Of a stretch of DNA of 64,000 bases, positions 25,200 through 33,258 are shown in pieces. The notes below the pieces were generated by a model, which saw only the letters and a list, made by a program, of their open reading frames with translations, searched no databases and was not told the origin of the DNA. The translations under genes were made by a program, and so were the position numbers. The stretch spans positions 186,001 through 250,000 of the forward strand of contig JAFIGU010000003.1 of NCBI GenBank assembly GCA_017849555.1. Reading direction: 5' to 3'. Each line of letters opens with the position of its first letter. Position 1 is the stretch's first letter. Source of the DNA: Sphingomonas sp. GTDB lineage: Bacteria > Pseudomonadota > Alphaproteobacteria > Sphingomonadales > Sphingomonadaceae.

Positions 25200-26053
25200 A
25201 GACGTTCGTCACCGTCATCGACCAGGGATCGATGGCCGCCGCGGCGCGCGTGCTCAACATCAGCGCATCGGCGGTGGCGCAGCAGCTTCACGCGCTGGAA
25301 CGCGATCTGGGCGCACCGCTGGTGATGCGCGTCGGGCGGACGATGCGGATGACCGAGCAGGGCGCGCGCGTCCTCGGCCCGGCGCGCAAGCTGTTGCGGG
25401 ACACCGCCGATCTGCGCAGCGTCGCGCATGACGGGGAGGTGTCGGGCGAATTGCGGCTCGGCGCGTGCACCACCCCGCTCACCGGCCTGCTTCCCGATAT
25501 TCTGGCGCGGGTCAGCCGCAAATTCCCGCAGGTGACGATCCACATCCAATCGGGCAATTCGGCGCAGCTCTTCGTCGACGTGGACAAAGGCCGGCTCGAT
25601 GCCGCGCTGGTACTCGAGGCGCCCTATCCGCTTCCCAAGACGTGCGAATGGCTGCTGCTGCGCGAAGAGCCGCTGATCGTGCTCGCCCCGCGTGCGCTCG
25701 CCGACCGGGATCCGCTCGATCTGCTGCGCGAGGAACCGCTGATCCGTTACGACCGCAACCAATGGGGCGGCCGCTCGGCGGAGCTTTATCTCAACGAGGC
25801 GGGCATCACCCCGCGCGAGCGGTTCGAGCTCAACGCGCTCAACGCGATCGCGATGATGGTCGATCGCGGGCTGGGGGTTTCGATCGTCCCGGACTGGGCG
25901 CCGCCCTGGCCGGAAGGGATCGATATCGCGCGGCTGGACCTGCCGGAGCGGCGCGTCGGGCGGCGGATCGGCATCGTCTGGTCCCGCTCCAGCGTCCGCT
26001 CGCGTCTGGTCAACGTGCTGTTGCAGGAAAGCGTGCGCGCGGAGGGCCGATAG
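25181..26053 (+). CDS. LysR-family regulator with no canonical start codon for its full N-terminus
   Basis: A LysR-type regulator of about 290 residues. In-frame conserved sequence IDTGFLKTFVTVIDQGSMAA opens the winged helix and continues AAARVLNISASAVAQQLHAL, then an effector domain with LRLGACTTPLTGLLP and GLGVSIVPDW. Homologues begin Met-Asp-x-x-x-Leu, but here the codon is ATC (25181) with an in-frame stop just upstream at 25169. The only standard start is ATG 25232, which would drop helix 1 of the DNA-binding domain. CTG 25196 overlaps the symporter stop and could start translation by coupling. The gene could be damaged, use a non-standard start, or carry a sequencing error. It probably regulates the adjacent symporter operon. 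Confidence 0.7.
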   Translation: MDTGFLKTFVTVIDQGSMAAAARVLNISASAVAQQLHALERDLGAPLVMRVGRTMRMTEQGARVLGPARKLLRDTADLRSVAHDGEVSGELRLGACTTPLTGLLPDILARVSRKFPQVTIHIQSGNSAQLFVDVDKGRLDAALVLEAPYPLPKTCEWLLLREEPLIVLAPRALADRDPLDLLREEPLIRYDRNQWGGRSAELYLNEAGITPRERFELNALNAIAMMVDRGLGVSIVPDWAPPWPEGIDIARLDLPERRVGRRIGIVWSRSSVRSRLVNVLLQESVRAEGR

Positions 26054-26134
26054 CACGCGCTGCTTGGCGGCATAGCGTTGAGCGGCCGGATCGGTTCATT
26101 CGTCGACGGATAGGTCGGCGGACAGCGTTTCGGA

Positions 26135-26178
26135 CTCTCACGGCGAAAACACGGGTTCGAGTCCCGTAGGGGTCACCA
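26135..26178 (+). other. tRNA-Glu(CTC) 3' half: attachment-site remnant
   Basis: Forty-four bases match the 3' half of a tRNA-Glu. The parts are anticodon loop CTCTCAC (26135-26141, anticodon CTC), 3' anticodon strand GGCGA, T arm ACGGG-TTCGAGT-CCCGT (26151-26167), acceptor AGGGGTC, discriminator A and CCA (26176-26178). The 5' half is missing: no GACCCCT acceptor strand lies upstream, and the bases before the loop do not pair with GGCGA. It marks the crossover site of an element integrated in a tRNA gene and forms the last codons of the recombinase. Confidence 0.75.
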
Positions 26179-27739
26179 AACTGTCAAAACCCTCATTTTG
26201 GGGTTGGTTTGGCGTGCCGAGAGTGAACGCGGCCCGTGATAATTCTTCAAGCATTCCAAAGGGCTGCCTGAATTCTACGGTCAGCCGATCATTGGCCCAA
26301 GTACAGTTCGAAAGTACCAAATTTAGAGCTCGACGCCGGTATTCCGGGGCCATCTCCGCAAAGCCTTTGTGGGCGTTCCTGACGACATCGAGCAGCGCCA
26401 CGCCATCGTCGACATAGGCCTCGTCGGCATTATTGAGGTGCTCGAGTCCTCGGATCGCCCGCGCTCTCTCCTCCCGCCAGGTGGTAGCGATGCGATCGTG
26501 AAATTCCTTGGTGATACGTCCATCGACCTTATCGAGGTAGATGGTGTCAAGACGCTCCTGGAGCTTGTCTGCCTCGGCAGTCAGCCGCGCCTTGGCTTCA
26601 TCACGCTCGCGGCTCTCGTCGCCATGGCTCTCGCGGAGCGCTCGCTGTACGAGACCGAAAATCTCGTCGTCGAGGCGAAGCCGCGAAAGCATCTGTTCGA
26701 AATGAACGTCAAGCGCCTCCTGGCGGACGTAACGCTCAGGGCATTTTCCCTTAAAGCCGGTGCAATGGTAGTAGATGTATTTCTGCTTTTTTATCTCCGC
26801 GACCATCGCACAGCCGCAGTGGCCGCACGTCATCAAGCCGGTGTAGACGAAATCTTTGGGACTCGCGCGGACATTGGATGCGCTACGGCCATCGATGACT
26901 TCCTGAGCTAGTTCCCAAGCCTCGAGCGAGACGATCGGGTCGTGTAGGCCTTGGTAAAGCTTACCGTCCCACTCATAGGAGCCGGTGTAGAGCCGATTTC
27001 TGAGAATATAGAAAATCGTACTCGTACTGCTGACGAGCTTGCCGCTTCGACGATACCTCAAACCAAGCTCGCGCGCCTTCGCTGCCAGTTCGTTGATTGA
27101 GAAATTACCGGTTCCGCACAGCTCGAACAGGCGCGCAATGATCGGTGCGATCTCGGGATCGACCGCGATCACCTTCCGCCCAGCATCATTGCGGATGTTG
27201 CGGTAACCGAGTGGAGCGAGGGTAGGCCAATAACCCTGCGCGGCCTTTTCGGTCATGCCCTTGCGCGCTTCCTCTGATAGATTGTCGATATAGTTCTTGG
27301 CCATCAGCACCTTGATGCCGTGCATGAACTTCTCGGAAGACCTGGAATCCTTGGAAAGGACGACACCCTCCTTGGCGAGGTGGATCTCGATATCCAACTC
27401 GTCGAGCGTCACCCAGTCCTTGAGGTTGCGATACAGCCGATCGGTCTTTTCGACCAGGATCATTCGGACCGATGGATGGCGTCGTAGGTACGCAAGCATC
27501 GCTTCAAATTCGGTACGCCCGGCCTTCCGCGCGGTTTCTACATCGACATGTTCGGCTACGATATCGATGTCGTTGATCGCTGCGTAGTCTCGGAGAAGTT
27601 TGAGCTGGGCAGGAATCGAGAATCCCTCGCGCTCCTGCTCCGACGTTGAGACGCGAGCGTAGAGAACCGCTTTCTTCAATGCGTGGTGGACCGACGCACG
27701 TGCCACCGTCCGTCTCAGCTTCGCTCTGGGTTTCGCCAT
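26138..27739 (-). CDS. Large serine recombinase (integrase of the element)
   Basis: Site-specific recombinase of 533 residues. The resolvase domain carries the catalytic Ser31 in LYARVSTSEQEREG and R-motifs such as VEKTDRLYRNLKDW. The recombinase domain contains GYWPTLAPLGYRN. A zinc ribbon follows (TCGHCGCAMV ... YYHCTGFKGKC), then a coiled coil of about 90 residues. The C-terminus LVTPTGLEPVFSP is encoded by the tRNA-Glu 3' half, as in integrases whose genes end inside attP. It catalyses integration and excision at that site. ATG 27739 has AAGGAA upstream. Codon use is less GC-extreme than the left flank. Confidence 0.92.
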   Translation of the reverse strand: MAKPRAKLRRTVARASVHHALKKAVLYARVSTSEQEREGFSIPAQLKLLRDYAAINDIDIVAEHVDVETARKAGRTEFEAMLAYLRRHPSVRMILVEKTDRLYRNLKDWVTLDELDIEIHLAKEGVVLSKDSRSSEKFMHGIKVLMAKNYIDNLSEEARKGMTEKAAQGYWPTLAPLGYRNIRNDAGRKVIAVDPEIAPIIARLFELCGTGNFSINELAAKARELGLRYRRSGKLVSSTSTIFYILRNRLYTGSYEWDGKLYQGLHDPIVSLEAWELAQEVIDGRSASNVRASPKDFVYTGLMTCGHCGCAMVAEIKKQKYIYYHCTGFKGKCPERYVRQEALDVHFEQMLSRLRLDDEIFGLVQRALRESHGDESRERDEAKARLTAEADKLQERLDTIYLDKVDGRITKEFHDRIATTWREERARAIRGLEHLNNADEAYVDDGVALLDVVRNAHKGFAEMAPEYRRRALNLVLSNCTWANDRLTVEFRQPFGMLEELSRAAFTLGTPNQPQNEGFDSLVTPTGLEPVFSP

Positions 27740-27916
27740 TGTTCCACAATTCCTTCTCTGCTCTCAATCACGATCCTTCCCCACTTCCAACCGCGAAACG
27801 CGCCTATCGCTGGGGAATTGTGGCCGTGCCGCCGTGCCGTTCTGTTCACTATTTATTCTGCGATAGCATTGACCCGTCAAGCTGCCGATTCGGCGTAGAC
27901 AAACCGCTTGGCTGGG

Positions 27917-28318
27917 TTATCCGGCGTTCGTGTCGTCGTCGCATTCCCTTGACGGTTGTCGAACGACAATGGTCCGACGTCGGGCGATGGCGAGCTCATA
28001 ATAGTCGGTCAGGTCGCCTAGCAGAATCCTCGCTTCGTCCTGAGACACTGGCCGGCCCAGTCGTCGTGCGAATATCCCACTGGCATCCTCAATCAGCTGC
28101 CGTGAGAATTTATCGCGCCTCGCAATGCGAGGTTCCCGTGGAGTCTCTTGGGTCGAGCTCCCCGCTGAGGATTCACATGCAGACTGAGTAGGCTCCTGAT
28201 CCGTAGCCTGCGCTCTAGGTTGCGGAGGAGGGTTGGACTGACCGTAAGGCGTTCGTGGCCCGGCCGAGGAATCATTGGCGTTCCCGTACCTCGTGTTAGA
28301 AGATCGGGCGCGCCTCAT
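27917..28318 (-). CDS. Hypothetical protein next to the recombinase
   Basis: A 133-residue frame. The N-terminal about 75 residues are low complexity (Ser, Pro, Gln-rich). The C-terminal part, RQLIEDASGIFARRLGRPVSQDEARILLGDLTDYYELAIARRR, is probably helical and resembles small proteins seen near recombinases on alphaproteobacterial elements. It has no recognisable domain. It lies 177 bases upstream of the recombinase on the same strand and could be co-transcribed. The function is unknown. Confidence 0.5.
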   Translation of the reverse strand: MRRARSSNTRYGNANDSSAGPRTPYGQSNPPPQPRAQATDQEPTQSACESSAGSSTQETPREPRIARRDKFSRQLIEDASGIFARRLGRPVSQDEARILLGDLTDYYELAIARRRTIVVRQPSRECDDDTNAG

Positions 28319-28497
28319 CGCCGTACGATGCGATTATCGTGTAAGGGACATTCGCATTGCCTGAGGTGCCAAAGCAAGGCCCCACCGAGGCGCACCGTCA
28401 TTATCACGTCGCCGCTCCAATCGATGGAGCTCAGCGGGATGTCTTGGAGCAAGGTTATTGTAACTCGCGTGCCACCGTTTATCAACAGTTCCCGCAC
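28315..28497 (-). CDS. Possible small hypothetical ORF
   Basis: A 60-residue frame from GTG 28497. Its stop overlaps the next ATG by four bases (ATGA), which is the main support. The composition is not clearly protein-like, no ribosome site is evident, and the surrounding 28.32-28.60 kb looks like degenerate DNA. It could be the tail of a decayed gene. Confidence 0.25.
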   Translation of the reverse strand: MRELLINGGTRVTITLLQDIPLSSIDWSGDVIMTVRLGGALLWHLRQCECPLHDNRIVRR

Positions 28498-28599
28498 TCG
28501 AGCCGATCTACAGTGCTCAGCGTGTCGATGATGTCGCGGGCGGTCAGGCGCTATCTTCCTCGCAAACGCCCATAGAAAGACTAAGCGTCGATTGCGGGC

Positions 28600-29064
28600 C
28601 TATTCAACGAGATTGGCAAGATTCTTCAATGACGAATCCATGCCGGCGCGATGGTCAGCTTCGCTGATCCCCGTGGGGACGTTCTCGGCGGTGAACGTCA
28701 CTTTCGTGCCGTTTGCGACGGCCGTGAATATCGTGGTCATCGTCATGGTGCCGGCAAAGGCCGGATCGGCGGACTCGAACTCGACAGCCTCGACAATTTT
28801 TTCATTCGGTATCAGTTCGATGAAGCGTGCCTCGACAACGTCGGTATTCTCCGTTGATTTGCCTCGGCCACGCTCGGTCTCGGAATAGACGAATGTCATC
28901 CGATAGCTGCCCCCAACACGGGGGTCGAAAGCGAGGATCTTCGCAGTCATGCCCTTGGGCGCACGCCATGACGCAAGGGCCTCGGCATCGAGAAAAGCGC
29001 GGAAGATGGCACGTGGTGGCGCAACGATGGTGCGAGAAGCTGTGTGGGTTCGAGGGTCTGTCAT
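28600..29064 (-). CDS. SRPBCC protein of the AHSA1 family
   Basis: A 154-residue single-domain protein. RTIVAPPRAIFRAFLDAEALASWRAPKGMTAKILAFDP and GGSYRMTFVYSE are hallmarks of AHSA1/START-like ligand-binding folds, and the C-terminal helix is HRAGMDSSLKNLANLVE. These proteins bind hydrophobic ligands or act as stress factors, and no enzymatic role can be assigned. It is an accessory gene of the element between the recombinase segment and the HU gene. Confidence 0.8.
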   Translation of the reverse strand: MTDPRTHTASRTIVAPPRAIFRAFLDAEALASWRAPKGMTAKILAFDPRVGGSYRMTFVYSETERGRGKSTENTDVVEARFIELIPNEKIVEAVEFESADPAFAGTMTMTTIFTAVANGTKVTFTAENVPTGISEADHRAGMDSSLKNLANLVE

Positions 29065-29203
29065 GAAACCTGTATGATAGAGGGCGGTCGCGAAGTCGCG
29101 CCAGCAGACGCTTTAGACACAAGGAACTTTGAACCCATCGCCGCCGAACCCTAGTGTGGAAAACCCCAAACCGGCCTCCACACGAGGAAAACGACGGCCG
29201 GCT

Positions 29204-29249
29204 TTCTTGGTCCAGGCGCGATCGTTGAGGGACGCGCCTGGACCAAGAA
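29204..29249. terminator. Long perfect hairpin downstream of the HU gene
   Basis: A 17-base perfect inverted repeat (29204-29220 with 29233-29249; core TCCAGGCGCG/CGCGCCTGGA) and a 12-base loop, six bases past the HU stop. It probably ends the minus-strand HU transcript, although no T run follows directly. Confidence 0.5.
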
Positions 29250-29254
29250 TTGGT

Positions 29255-29530
29255 TCAACCGTTCAGCTTGTCCTTCACCGCTTTAGCGGGCGTGAACGAG
29301 AGCTTCTTCGAGGCCGCAATCGTGATGGTCGCGCCAGTCGAGGGATTGCGACCTTCGCGCTCCGCGCTGGCCTTCACTTTGAACTTGCCGAAGCCGTTGA
29401 GCGAAATCTCCTCGCCCTTCGCCGCCGCGTCCGCAATCGCCGCGAAGACAGTATCGACGATTTTCTTGGCGTCGGCCTTGCTCGAGCCGGTGGCGCTGGA
29501 AAGATGGTCGGCGAGGTCGCTGTTGTTCAT
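29255..29530 (-). CDS. HU-family DNA-binding protein
   Basis: Histone-like protein of 91 residues, the normal length. N-terminal helices NSDLADHLSSATGSSKADAKKIVD are followed by ISLNGFGKFKV and the DNA-embracing arm with the conserved GRNPSTGATITI motif, ending ASKKLSFTPAKAVKDKLNG. It bends and wraps DNA. An element-borne copy next to conjugation genes may assist relaxosome or integrase complexes. A strong hairpin follows its stop. Confidence 0.92.
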   Translation of the reverse strand: MNNSDLADHLSSATGSSKADAKKIVDTVFAAIADAAAKGEEISLNGFGKFKVKASAEREGRNPSTGATITIAASKKLSFTPAKAVKDKLNG

Positions 29531-29605
29531 GTTTCACTCCTGGTTGTTCCCCTGCTGATCTATCGAGGAGCGGATAGAGCGACAAGCCTGCTGCCACCGC
29601 GCCGC

Positions 29606-30280
29606 TTAATCTTGCACCTCTGACGATACGGAGCGCGCTACCACGCCGAACCCGAGCATTCGCTCCCGCTTGGCCTCGTTGGTGGGCGAGTCGGGCGATT
29701 GCGGGGTCGTCGCGACCGAAGCACCGCCAAGCCTAACAGGCCGTTCGGCGAAGATCGCAGGGCCAAAACGCCGCGTGAGGTGGTCTGCGACGCTCAGGGC
29801 ATAGTGCCTTTGGCGCCACGCTGTGGGGCTGTGATAGACCCCGATCGCGGCCCAATAGTCACCGGTCGCCCGCAAGGCCGACAGGAAGATCCAGCGGGCA
29901 ACATCGGCATTGAAGCAGGCATCGGACTTGAGCCAGGTGCGAACCTCCTGCTCGGGCCGCCGCAGCACCGCTGCGATCTTTGGCACCCACCAACTATTGA
30001 TCTGAAGGGGCCCCAGGTCATGCGATCCGTTGGCATTGGCGACCTCCGCGCCGACCCATCCGCCTTCCTGGTCGCGCAGTCCCCACAGGGTTTTCTCGAG
30101 CCAATCCTTCCCACCAGCGGCACGTGCAATGCAGTGTGAGATGGCGCCTTCCGAAGGTCTCGCCATCCCCGCCGAGGGTGAAGCCGCGGTGGATGCCGCG
30201 AACACCACGGCAAGGCAGCCGGCGCGCAGAATAGATTTGAGGCGGCATCGGGCGGAAAATGCAAAGGCGGTGTGGTTCAT
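29606..30280 (-). CDS. VirB1-like lytic transglycosylase of the transfer module
   Basis: A secreted murein hydrolase of about 224 residues. A signal peptide (ILRAGCLAVVFAASTAASPSAG) precedes an SLT-type domain, with the catalytic Glu in LRDQEGGWVG and HDLGPLQINSWW (the GxxQIN motif). YWAAIGVYHSPTA belongs to the same fold. It would open the peptidoglycan for the transfer channel. ATG 30280 has GGAG upstream; a TTG start at 30301 would overlap the relaxase stop. It directly follows the relaxase gene. Confidence 0.85.
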   Translation of the reverse strand: MNHTAFAFSARCRLKSILRAGCLAVVFAASTAASPSAGMARPSEGAISHCIARAAGGKDWLEKTLWGLRDQEGGWVGAEVANANGSHDLGPLQINSWWVPKIAAVLRRPEQEVRTWLKSDACFNADVARWIFLSALRATGDYWAAIGVYHSPTAWRQRHYALSVADHLTRRFGPAIFAERPVRLGGASVATTPQSPDSPTNEAKRERMLGFGVVARSVSSEVQD

Positions 30281-30297
30281 GGCAAACTGCTCCGTGA

Positions 30298-33258
30298 TCA
30301 ATGTTCCGGACCGTGGCCGGAATCGGCGTCACGGGAGTCATGTACTTGGGCGGGCGCTGGGTCGGTTCGGGCGTCGGCGCGATCGGCTTCGGCAGGCGCG
30401 CGATCGACGACAGATTGCAGGAAGCGGTCGAGGATGTCGGCAATCCCGCGGGCATTTTCAGCCAGCCGCTCCGGCAGGCCCCTTGGCGCATTCGTCCGTT
30501 GGTCGAGTTGCCGGCCAAGGGCCATGTCGCGCCGCTCGGACCGCTCACGATCCTGGTCCGCCCGAGCTCGCTCAATCGGGTCTGCATGACGCGCGGCGAG
30601 GCTGTCGCGGCTATCCCTGTCCAGCCTTCCGAGCCCTTCCAGCGCGGACGTCTTTTCGCCGGAATGGGTCTCGAGCTTCTCGGCGAGGCGCTTCTCGTCC
30701 TCGGTCCAGAGCTTCACGCCGAAGCGCGCGCGGGTGATCGCCGTATAATAATTCTGGCCGTTCACGAGCCCGGAATTGACCGGCGCCAGCACATACACCC
30801 GGGCGTAGGTCTTGGACTGCGCGGAATATACGGTCTCTGCGTATCCGTGGTCCCAGTGCTTGTGCTCGGACAGGTCGATCTGCTGCACGCGCTCGCCTCG
30901 GTCCCAACGGATCGTGGCAACGGTTCCATCCATCTTTTCGACCGTGCCACGCTCGGCATTCTTTAGATCGAGCGCATTGTTCACCAGACGCCATTGGATG
31001 CGATCGCCTTCCGCGAGGTCGCGATTCTCCGCGTTGAACACGTTGATCTGCTTGACCTGACTCTGCCGCGGATCCCAGCGGATCATCCGGCCGTTTTCGT
31101 CGACCAGTCGCACGACCTGCCGCCCGTTCTCGGCGCGTCCGATACCGACAACACGATATTGGACGTCGCGCGCGATCCCCGCGCCGAGCTGATCCCGCGT
31201 GAAGGTCACGACCTGGCCGCCTGAATAAAATCGGGCATAGTGTTTCTCCTGGTCGGACATGCCGCTCGGCGTCAGGACCTGGAGCCGTGCGTCTTCGGCC
31301 GCGATCGCGCTTTCCGATTTCAGGGTTTCGCGAATCTTTGAGTTCACGATCAGCCGGGTGGCATTGTCGAGCACCAGGATGTTCGTGGTGGCGCGGTTCT
31401 CCGGCTTGAGCCGGGTCCATTCCGCGACGAGGCCCTTGGCGAGCGCCTCGGCCCCCTCCCCGCTCACGACCTTGTCGAGGTGTGACAGCGAGGCGGCATA
31501 TTCCGCGGCCCGCGCATGGGTGACCGCGGCCTTCATGCTTTTGGTCTGCTGGCGCATCGACTCGGTGAGTTGCGCCGTGGCGAGGCCGAACTTCTGCATC
31601 AGCCAGAAGGGCTTCCCCTGTTCGATCGCGCCGGTCTGCTTGTCATCGCCGAGCAGGATCAGCCGCGCGCCCGTCATCCGGCTGATCTCGAGGATGCGAA
31701 TGGCCTGGCGTGTCCCGAGTTGCCCGGCCTCATCGAGGAGGAGAACATGGCGGTCGGTGATGCCGCGACCACCGCTGGTGAGAACGCTTTCGACCGTTCT
31801 CGATTCGACACCCGCGATCTGACCCGTGGTCGCAGCGGCTGACGATGTGGGGGCCAGCGCGACCAGCACCGTTCCCGGCTCGGCCGCCTGTCTCAGGGTA
31901 TTCATCAACGTCGATTTGCCGGCGCCGCCGACGCCGTGGATGCCAGTGACCCGGTCCCGCGACAAGGCCGATTGAACGAGGGCCTGCTCCTGATGGGGCG
32001 TGAGGCCAGCGGTCTCCAGCGCGACCAGGAGGCGGTCGGCGGTGGCGATGGGTCGGGCATCATCCAGGGCCAAAGCGAGGTGCTGCGACAGCGCCATTTC
32101 CTGGCGAGCGCTGCGCCTGCTGGTCCGGCCGCGGGTTAGAGTCTGATCGCCCGTCGGCGCACGGGTGACGAGGAGCTTGTGCTTCGCCTCATGCTCGGCA
32201 AGCAACGGCCGGACATCGGCAAGCCTCACCTCTCCGACATGGCTGGCCAGCGCCAACCCGTACATGCGGCCGAGATTGTTCACGGCTTCGCGTGTCTCCG
32301 CCTGCCGCAGGCCGAACAGACTCGCGCGACCGGCGGTTCGGCGGTCGACGTCGATGATCGACGTGCCCCGTTCCTCGACCTGCGCGGTGAGTTTGGCGAG
32401 GTCCGCCTCATAGGGTTTCGCGCGCGCGGCCCACTGGATGTGGAACTCGTCGAGTGTCGCCGTCACCTTGGGACCGCGCGTCTGGTAGAAGGATTGGCGA
32501 CGCGCTGCCTGTCCGGTGAGCCCATGCTCCTTGGCATGGGCATCGATCTGTCCAGCGCGCTGGGAGGTGTCCTTGATAAAGTCCTTGGGAACGCCGACGA
32601 TCTCGAACAGCCCCCGTCTGGGGTCGAATTCGACTTCGTATCCGATCTGGCGAAGCTCATGGGCGAGGTCGTTTCGATAGACCTGCCCCGCAACCATCTG
32701 CTCGGCGAACATCGCCCGTGTCTCGAGGCTGGCCCAGGACGAACCGTCCTCTCGGTTCGTGATGTTCATCACGACAACATGGGTATGGAGATGGGGATCG
32801 AGCTCGCGGCTGGCATGTTCGGTGAAGCGGGCAAAAATCAGTCGACCAGTCGTCTCGTGAACGATCTGGCCGTTGTCGCGTCGGCGCAGGGACGCATGTT
32901 CTTCGAGATATTCGAGCGCCGTCCCGACTGCTTTCTCATGGGCGGCGATTATCCGCTCGTCGCCCATCACCAGCGCCATGATCGATACCGATTTCGGCGC
33001 ATTGACGGCGAAGTCCCAGCCGGGGTGATGCTCGATCTCGCCGTTGGCACGGTGGCGGCCGAGTTGCTGGTCGTCGATCTTTCCGGCCAGCAACTCTTGG
33101 AAAGTCTGGGGATCGACCGGGCCGGATAGCCCTAACTCAACCGCTATCCGGCCACCCCATTCTGAATGTTCGTCGCTCCCTTTGGTGTAATAATCGCCCA
33201 CCGTATAATAGCGGGCAATATTGCCGGGCGTACCTTTCAGGCGGCGGGGATGGATCAT
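30298..33258 (-). CDS. traA: MOBF relaxase/helicase (TrwC/TraI type)
   Basis: Conjugative relaxase of 986 residues. The N-terminal TrwC domain has the tyrosine clusters in ARYYTVGDYYTKG (about residues 16-27) and the three-histidine metal motif HLHTHVVVMN. The helicase half has Walker A GVGGAGKSTL and a DEAGQLGTRQAI Walker B region, with a UvrD-like C-terminal motif VYVLAPVNSGLVNGQNYYTAITRARFGVKLWT. The tail is rich in Arg and Asp. It nicks oriT, stays on the 5' end and unwinds the strand. Its ATG overlaps the coupling protein stop by four bases. It is the only relaxase in the window; the MOBP-like relaxase of Tn4371 elements is not present. Confidence 0.92.
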   Translation of the reverse strand: MIHPRRLKGTPGNIARYYTVGDYYTKGSDEHSEWGGRIAVELGLSGPVDPQTFQELLAGKIDDQQLGRHRANGEIEHHPGWDFAVNAPKSVSIMALVMGDERIIAAHEKAVGTALEYLEEHASLRRRDNGQIVHETTGRLIFARFTEHASRELDPHLHTHVVVMNITNREDGSSWASLETRAMFAEQMVAGQVYRNDLAHELRQIGYEVEFDPRRGLFEIVGVPKDFIKDTSQRAGQIDAHAKEHGLTGQAARRQSFYQTRGPKVTATLDEFHIQWAARAKPYEADLAKLTAQVEERGTSIIDVDRRTAGRASLFGLRQAETREAVNNLGRMYGLALASHVGEVRLADVRPLLAEHEAKHKLLVTRAPTGDQTLTRGRTSRRSARQEMALSQHLALALDDARPIATADRLLVALETAGLTPHQEQALVQSALSRDRVTGIHGVGGAGKSTLMNTLRQAAEPGTVLVALAPTSSAAATTGQIAGVESRTVESVLTSGGRGITDRHVLLLDEAGQLGTRQAIRILEISRMTGARLILLGDDKQTGAIEQGKPFWLMQKFGLATAQLTESMRQQTKSMKAAVTHARAAEYAASLSHLDKVVSGEGAEALAKGLVAEWTRLKPENRATTNILVLDNATRLIVNSKIRETLKSESAIAAEDARLQVLTPSGMSDQEKHYARFYSGGQVVTFTRDQLGAGIARDVQYRVVGIGRAENGRQVVRLVDENGRMIRWDPRQSQVKQINVFNAENRDLAEGDRIQWRLVNNALDLKNAERGTVEKMDGTVATIRWDRGERVQQIDLSEHKHWDHGYAETVYSAQSKTYARVYVLAPVNSGLVNGQNYYTAITRARFGVKLWTEDEKRLAEKLETHSGEKTSALEGLGRLDRDSRDSLAARHADPIERARADQDRERSERRDMALGRQLDQRTNAPRGLPERLAENARGIADILDRFLQSVVDRAPAEADRADARTDPAPAQVHDSRDADSGHGPEH

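Noticed and set aside
26100..26178. Complete tRNA gene
   Set aside because: Only the 3' half is present; no matching 5' acceptor, D arm or paired anticodon 5' strand is found.
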